A DNA stretch of 64,000 bases from Prosapia bicincta (Eukaryota > Arthropoda > Insecta > Hemiptera > Cercopidae): contig JBAIZL010000002.1 in NCBI GenBank assembly GCA_036971475.1, positions 356,793,582 through 356,857,581 on the forward strand, given 5' to 3'. Made by a program: the position numbers and the translations under genes. The notes under the pieces were generated by a model, which saw nothing but the letters and a program-made list of their open reading frames with translations, was not told the DNA's origin and searched no databases. Below are positions 58,606 to 64,000 of the stretch, one piece after another. Within the stretch, counting starts at the first letter, position 1. The number at the start of each line of letters is the position of its first letter.

Positions 58606-59336
58606 CTTGCAATTATTTTTTTTTCATTTCTGATTAAAAACGTGTTAATAATCACGTAATGAAATATCTCAGAAATGCTGTCTTTAATAATTATTAGGAG
58701 AAAGATTTTGTACTCATAAAATTTTAATAAATAAATAAAGTGAAAATTGATAGTGAAGTTATATTTAATGAATTTATTTCTTGATAGTTGGTGAAGTAAT
58801 GCAGTTCTCACCCGAGGATTATTGAATATCTTGACTATGGTAAATGAACTAAATCAGATTTTCATTGTATTTATTTTGGCTTATCTCATTCGAGTTATAT
58901 CAAGTTATACATCAATATGGGCAGACCATCAAAGAAGGCGCTTTTTAATAAGATAAATTCATTCATTAGTGTCTGATGATTCTCTTTCTAAGCAGCTTTA
59001 TCAAGCAAGAAAATAAAAAAAACTTATTCTTTTTATACTTATTTTTTCTGTTATTTTTATGTGTTGTAGAATACTACATAAAATAAACGCAGTGATTGTT
59101 TATATTGCTTATTAATTATCTTATAATTCATAATCCTTATTGAAAAAAATAATAAAAATTTTCCTTCAAAAACTATTATTAAAAAAAAAAAATTATTGAA
59201 CTTTATGAACAGATATTACTCTGTTTCTAACTATTAGTTTATTGGTGATTGTTTAAACTGATATTTTCTCATGATTAGGTTAAAAACTTAAATACAGGTG
59301 TGTTATAACCATTAATTACTACCATTCACTACTTAC
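58606..59336 (-). other. Probable intron sequence
   Basis: AT-rich, immediately downstream of exon A on the minus strand. No element recognised. Confidence 0.35.
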
Positions 59337-59552
59337 ATATTTTGTTTTTCAAGTGAAGCATCTTCCATTGGTAGTTGTTGGTCGTCTTTAGGAATCTCTG
59401 TTGGTAGTAAAATAATTTCATGTTTATTTGGGTGTGGCATCTCCGCCACAACTTGATCTCCCTCGCCTTCTTCCTTATTTTCTTCTTCATATTCTTCCAC
59501 ATCTACTTCTATGATAGTGGACTTTGCGATTTCTTCAGCAATTATTAGTTGC
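59337..59552 (-). CDS. Exon A: acidic exon of the minus-strand host gene
   Basis: Acceptor TTCCTAATTAG and donor GTAAGTAG frame a 216-bp exon. It reads QLIIAEEIAKSTIIEVDVEE, YEEENKEEGEGDQVVAEMPH and ends ASLEKQN plus two nucleotides. It starts with one and ends with two split nucleotides, so it splices in phase to exon B, giving an isoleucine at the junction. The exon is strongly acidic and low in complexity, which would place a charged region before the membrane helix. Upstream exons were not found within the window. Confidence 0.6.
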
Positions 59553-61416
59553 CTAATTAGGAACAAATATTAGTAACAATTAAATAATCTCAAAAAAAAA
59601 GAAATAATTAATGTTTTATTTGCCTTAGCTTCAGTAGAAGCTGCCTGCACCCAACTTCACCACATCCTGCACAAGGGGATCAAAACTTGGGATTTTATTG
59701 CTCACGATCATCAGAAAACTTAAAGTTTATATTAAATTGAATAATCACACGAAATGCAATAATATCTGAACTAATTATCAATATAATATTTAGAAGAAAG
59801 TTATTTAATGTCTTTTTAAAAAAACTCCACTTCTTATCTGACAGCTGTTTGGAAAGTTACTGCTCAAAAGGAAAAATTAACTTAATTAATAAAAATAGTT
59901 CACTAAACACTTTTAAATGTTTCTAAACTTGCCTATAGTAGCACTTACTTTGTTTGTTGAGGACGGCCGATTTGGGAGATGTATCCCATTGTCAACTCAG
60001 ACCGTAACTGATCTCAAGGTTTACGTAGGTTAGGGTGTTAGGGTGGGGTGGGATATTATGGTGGTGTGGGTGTATTTTGTGTGTATTAGGAGTTATGATG
60101 TCAAAAAGTGCGTGTGAGTTTGTAATGTAATTGTGTATTGAGTATATGCGTCAGGTGTAGTTTGAAGTGTCTGTATATTTCGTATTGTTCGGTTGTGTAT
60201 CGTTGGTTATTTCTGTGTTGTTTATGAAGAATTTGTAGGTTAGATATTATTTCTATGTAGTCATGTTTTGTGGGGTTGAGATGATCGGCGAAGTTTGATT
60301 GCTAGTTATTGTTTGTTAGTGATTTTATGTTCTTGGTAACGTATGTATAAGGACCACCCTGTCTGGCAAGTTAGTTTGTAAACTCCAGTGGTGTTGTAAA
60401 TGTCGTCGATTTTGTTGTTGGGCTTAAATTGTTTATTGAGAGTGTTGTGTGTGGAGTAAGCTATTTTGTAGTTGTATTTTCGTAGTGTGTTGGTTAGATT
60501 GTGGGTTTTGGATGATCTGAATGGTATTGATAAATATTTTATGGGATAGTCCTGTTGTGTGTTTGTATTTGGGTTATTATATTTATTTTTTAGGCGGTTG
60601 TATAATTTGTCAATCATTGTTGGGTTGTATCCGTTAGTTTGTGCTATATATATTTTATGGTGTTTAACTCTTGATAGTGTTCTTCTTTGACTAACGGTGT
60701 TTTAAGCAGGCGATATATCATGGTGTAAGCAGCTAGTTTATGTTGGTGTGGGTGGTTTGAGGAACTGTGTATGGTCGTTTTGGTACTAGTGGGTTTTCGT
60801 TATATGTTGAATTTATGTGTTTGTCCGTTGGTTTATTTGTAAGGTCTAGGAAGTTCAGAGAGTTTTGTTGTTCTGGTTTGATGGTGTATGTTAGTTTTGG
60901 ATGTATGGAATTAAGGTGTTTTAGAAACATGTATGCTCTGCGTGTGTTACCTTTATGTAATGTTATGATGTCGTCGACGTATCTGTAACAGTTAATTATG
61001 TTATCTGAGTATTTATTGTTGTGTAAAATGTGGTTTTTTTTCAATATGGTGTATGAATATTTCTGTTAAGATGCTAGCTATAGGTAGCATAGCCTAGGTG
61101 AAGTAATTTTGAGATGTGATTAATTTTGTGAGCTGGATGATTTTGTCAATGTGTGTATGTGGTGTATTTGTGTCTATAAGCATGTTTTTGAGGATGTTGA
61201 TAGTATCTGGAATGGGGATGTTTGTATATAGTTTTGATATATCAAAAGAGACTAAAGTGGAATTATGTGGGATATTTACGTTTTTTATTATGTCTATTAG
61301 ATTTACACAATATCAAAAGCACAGTGGTACAATATATTACAATGAAAATATTGGAAAGAACCCCAATATCACAAAAAATAATCAAAAATAACAAATAAAA
61401 CAAGTTACTTAAGATT

Positions 61417-61465
61417 AAACCCTTATGTACATTTCGATGATCATATCATCATCATCAGAGGGTCT
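61417..61465 (-). ncRNA. Hammerhead ribozyme candidate, left arm
   Basis: Minus strand: AGACCCT pairs with AGGGTTT (7 bp, one G-U) as stem I. CTGATGA core, one extra T, stem II GATGAT/ATCATC with loop ATG, then GAA and the self-complementary ATGTACAT as stem III, with expected cleavage after A. All core bases fit; the extra T after the core is as in the 8976-9020 motif. This is the best-formed of the four. Confidence 0.8.
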
Positions 61466-61511
61466 TATCTAGTTTGTAACTTCTTGTTTGCTAGATTGTA
61501 ACTTTGTAATA

Positions 61512-61560
61512 AGACCCTCTGATGATGATGACATGGTCATCGAAATGTACATAACGGTTT
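61512..61560 (+). ncRNA. Hammerhead ribozyme candidate, right arm
   Basis: AGACCCT (61512-61518), CTGATGA (61519-61525), T, stem II GATGAC (61527-61532) and GTCATC (61536-61541), GAA, ATGTACAT (61545-61552), A, ACGGTTT. Stem I has one C-C mismatch compared with the left arm. The stem II change of T to C is matched by a compensating A to G, so pairing is kept. Confidence 0.78.
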
Positions 61561-62604
61561 AATCTTTAGTAACTTGTTTTATTTGTTATTTTTGATTATT
61601 TTTTGTGGTATTGGGGTTCTTTCCAATATTTTCATTGTAATCTATTAGAATTAGGCTATTTTTTATGCTACAATGATTATTATATTTTATATGTTTTCGG
61701 ATAGTTTTGTCGAGGAATTTGGATAGAAGATGAGAAGGGGCGCTTGTGTGGTTGATTAGTGGACCTATTGGTTAAATTTTGTTTTATTATTTTGTTTTTG
61801 ATAGATTTGGCTACTTTTAATTCTTGGGTGTTTGTTTTGGGGGGTCTATTAATTTAGGTTATTTTGTGTTTTATTTGGTGTCTCATTGCATCTTGTTGTT
61901 TGACTGGTGTGTTATGTTGGATTGTATTTTGTGTTGGTGAGGTTTATAGTTCTGGGGTGAAAAACGTGTATTGTATTAATAACCTGTGTTGGGTGTTGGG
62001 CGTTTCTGAGGTTATGTATTTTTTTGTTATGTACTAATTTTATTTTATTTTTTGTGTATGTAATTAGTGTGTTGGTGAAATTTACTACTTCTTTCAGTTC
62101 GATGTAGTGTAGTTCCATTGTAAGCTGTTGGTATAAGTTGTAAGCAATTTTGATTTGATCGTTTTTTTTTTTGTATAAATGTTTTATAGTGTTTTTAATG
62201 TAGAGTGTTTGAGCTTGGTGTGTGGTTTATTTGGCAACCGGGTTGTTATTTTTGTTTTAATGTGTATTTTCGCGTAATTAGGTGTGATTTTATATTTTAG
62301 GCACTGTATATTGAAGGAGATATGAAGGGAAAGTTTTGTTAACTTGAGATGTACGTTGCGGTATCAATGGATGGTTGATGCTCGGCTTGCAATATTAATA
62401 TTTGTAGATTCCATGTTCACGTGAGCTACTAGTTATCACTAAACACTTTTAAATGTTTCTAAACTTGTCTATAGTAGGTATGGAGCTTACCTTACTATAT
62501 AAGGAGCTTACTTTACTTTTATCTTCATTGTTTTATTTCTGTCCTAAATTGAGTTAGTTTCTAATAATAACAGTTTAATTATTATAAAATAGAAATAGAG
62601 TAGA

Positions 62605-62700
62605 GGGTTAGCTTCGTAAAAGGAACGATGCGTCAGCAAGTAAGTAGGCCTAATTACGTAATCACTTAGTTGAGTATTTTTAAAATTAGTAAATAGAAAT
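62605..62700 (+). repeat. PLE terminal relic
   Basis: GCTTCGTAAAAGGAACGATG followed by CGTCAGCAAGTAAGTAGG. It matches the reversed terminal block at 47290-47360, with a 10-base deletion across stem II and the GAAA. No PLE coding sequence is attached. Confidence 0.6.
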
Positions 62701-63413
62701 AATATTCATATAATTTTTATTGTGCAAATATATAAACAATTTATCTTTACAAAAGTTTATTTAAATTTTTAAAAACTAAGAATTATTTCAAAACATTCAC
62801 TCAAGGATTATTAAAGTTTCTTACCAAATTCTGCACTAAGAAAACAATAGCTAATGGAGTTGAAGTCTTATCAAATGCTTAACAATTTCTTTTTCCTAAT
62901 GACTTAGACAAAAATAAAGCACTGAATGAGGCATCATTCTATGTTTCCAGTCGTTGCTCAAAATATGAAACCATACGATACAAAGAGAGTGAATTATTCA
63001 AAAGTGCAATTTTAAACATCGCAGAAATATTGTCTGAAATAATTTTAAAATTCTTATTGATAGTCCGATACAAAATTTGTGTTCCATCAAAATACGAGTT
63101 AATTGTAAGTCTGGGGACTGTACAGCTTATTGAAACACGTCAGGGATGTTATGAAACTATGCAAGATATGTAAAAACACTTTTTATTCCCCCATGTTTAT
63201 TCTATATTCTATGGGACGAATCATAAGTAATTATCTGAAGAGCTAAGGGCCATTTTAAGGGGTAGGCTCAGTTTTTCAAATTATATCACATTGAATGACC
63301 AGATAAATTGAATATGAACTCTCTAATTATCCTGGATACTATTTCAGCAAATAGCAAACAATTATTTAAGACATTTATTGTTGTGAATGTGTTTAATCAC
63401 TACCAGATGAATA
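62701..63413. other. Unassigned AT-rich sequence
   Basis: No coding region or element ends recognised. Confidence 0.35.
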
Positions 63414-63436
63414 GTGTCTAGACACTCTTGTGATTC

Positions 63437-63632
63437 CTACAAGTGGCGTCTATTTCAGAGAAGTGATCCTTCTCTAACATCAAAGAAGATTCATTCCACT
63501 TATCTTCACATATTAAGTGGTAACATTCTTTTAGGAAAAAGAAAGGCTTTGATTTCAGGATATCAAAATCAGCGAGTATCTACTGTATCCGTTGATTTGC
63601 CTGAAATGGAAAATGTTTGTTTGGAAATATAA
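63437..63632 (+). CDS. Candidate exon, unidentified gene
   Basis: An open plus frame reading WRLFQRSDPSLTSKKIHSTY, ILSGNILLGKRKALISGYQN and ending MENVCLEI and a stop. It is less AT-rich than its surroundings and has complex, non-repetitive composition. An AG acceptor could be at 63456-63457 (ATTTCAG). I recognise no domain. Could equally be a chance ORF. Confidence 0.25.
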
Positions 63633-63885
63633 AAGGGAAATATTGTTTAGACTAATTCAAGATTATACAATTAAGTTAGAAAGTTATGTAATGTTTGAAT
63701 GAAATTAGTTACAGGAAATAATTTAATATAAAATATGGGGATTATTAGCTCCAAAGAGTTCAAGTTCATGTTTATATAACTTTATCTGTTCCAGATCTAC
63801 AGGTTTTTCTTTATTCCTCGCACATAATATTTAAATTTTCACTATTATTTACATTTATTATTACATTTTAATCTTAATTTTCAGG

Positions 63886-63952
63886 ACTGAAGTCTATGAT
63901 ATCAGAGTTAACTTGAAAAATTGTCTGAAAACCGGTGCCGAAGAGGTGTAAA
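63886..63952 (+). CDS. Candidate exon near the window end
   Basis: A strong acceptor (TTAATTTTCAG) precedes GACTGAAGTC. The frame reads TEVYDIRVNLKNCLKTGAEE followed by V and a stop, or a donor GTGTAA at GAG/GT. No family recognised; its partner exon could be 63437-63632. Confidence 0.3.
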
Positions 63953-64000
63953 ATGAAAAGAAAAGCGCACCAAGCAGTTAAAGAAGGAATCCAGTTTCCA

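Larger units (their letters stand above)
61302..61640. mobile_element. 339-bp foldback mini-element with two hammerheads
   Basis: Inserted in PLE RT coding sequence with an exact 9-bp duplication TCTATTAGA (61293-61301 and 61641-61649); removing it restores a continuous PLE reading. Inverted arms are about 61335-61474 and 61509-61640, and the left arm has 33 extra outer bases. Each arm carries a hammerhead-like motif pointing outwards. There is no ORF. The open frame 61116-61391 crosses its border and is accidental. Confidence 0.85.
60306..62118 (-). pseudogene. PLE RT and GIY-YIG coding remnants
   Basis: On the minus strand: 62118-61912, N-terminal region; IDIIKNVNIPHNSTLVSFDI and SKLYTNIPI near 61250 (RT catalytic strand); IASILTEIFIHHIEK near 61070; 61044-60733 with YRYVDDIITLHKGNTRRAYM (intact YVDD) and NSLNFLDLTN; then 60617-60306 with the linker and TTGVYKLTC. 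That is followed directly by QTGWSLYIRYQEHK, so the segment between GVYK and YIG is deleted. Frameshifts and the insertion inactivate it. It is closely related to the PLE at 16.8-19.3 kb. Confidence 0.82.
59901..62477 (-). mobile_element. Decayed PLE bounded by 41-bp direct repeats
   Basis: CACTAAACACTTTTAAATGT plus TTCTAAACTTGCCTATAGTAG occurs at 59901-59941 and again with one mismatch at 62437-62477. Between them a minus-strand PLE runs from 5' sequence near 62400 to a 3' terminal block at 59950-60005 (TTGACAATGGGATACATCTC, then CGGCCGTCCTC). A 339-bp element is inserted at 61302-61640. Plus-strand frames at 60767 and 61116 are shadows or arise at the insertion border. Confidence 0.8.

Noticed and set aside
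1..64000. tRNA or rRNA genes
   Set aside because: No cloverleaf with the B-box consensus and no rRNA core sequences were recognised by eye; a tRNA scan would be needed to be sure.

Overview
This is about 64 kb of AT-rich eukaryotic DNA with no bacterial gene organisation. The mix of transposable elements (Penelope-like elements with GIY-YIG endonucleases, Merlin, piggyBac, hAT, Tigger/pogo, Tc1/mariner-type, jockey-like LINEs with RNase H), the (GTAA)n LINE tails and several satellite arrays point to a large, repeat-rich arthropod genome, most likely an insect. A hemipteran is my guess, but nothing here proves it.

Layout. 0.9-2.3 kb: two tandem arrays (180-bp and 23-bp periods). 4.5-14.3 kb: a diverged 1.1-kb repeat present twice in inverted orientation, enclosing a head-to-head Penelope-like (PLE) insertion at 7.5-9.1 kb and 2.4 kb of complex satellite (10.5-12.9 kb). 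15.4-20.7 kb: three PLE copies or fragments. 21.4-26 kb: a jockey-like LINE split by a Merlin transposon, then Tc1/mariner-type and piggyBac relics. 28.5-31.2 kb: a hAT element with 8-bp target-site duplications. 32.5-34.4 kb: PLE terminal foldbacks and a GIY-YIG fragment. 34.7-35.7 kb: an internally deleted piggyBac. 36.1-37.8 kb: a LINE with RNase H. 39.8-41.7 kb: a second hAT. 43.3-46.3 kb: two plus-strand exons that look like part of a host gene, possibly TTC28-like. 47.3-54 kb: PLE ends, a roughly 315-bp satellite and a tandemly duplicated PLE terminal segment. 49.6-59.6 kb: a minus-strand host gene supported by phase-compatible exons, one encoding a transmembrane helix. 55.0-56.6 kb: a Tigger element. 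57.3-58.1 kb: a foldback element. 59.9-62.5 kb: another PLE.

The most interesting signal is in the PLE termini. At two loci, four sequences fit a type I hammerhead ribozyme core (CTGANGA, stem II, GAAA, self-complementary stem III, closing stem I). Two of them lie in a 339-bp mini-element with a perfect 9-bp target-site duplication. Other PLE families here carry the same layout with a diverged core, and several have an AGTAAGT splice-donor-like motif just downstream. Hammerheads in PLE terminal repeats are known. The short head-to-head elements, the core variants and the donor-like motif are the parts worth checking.
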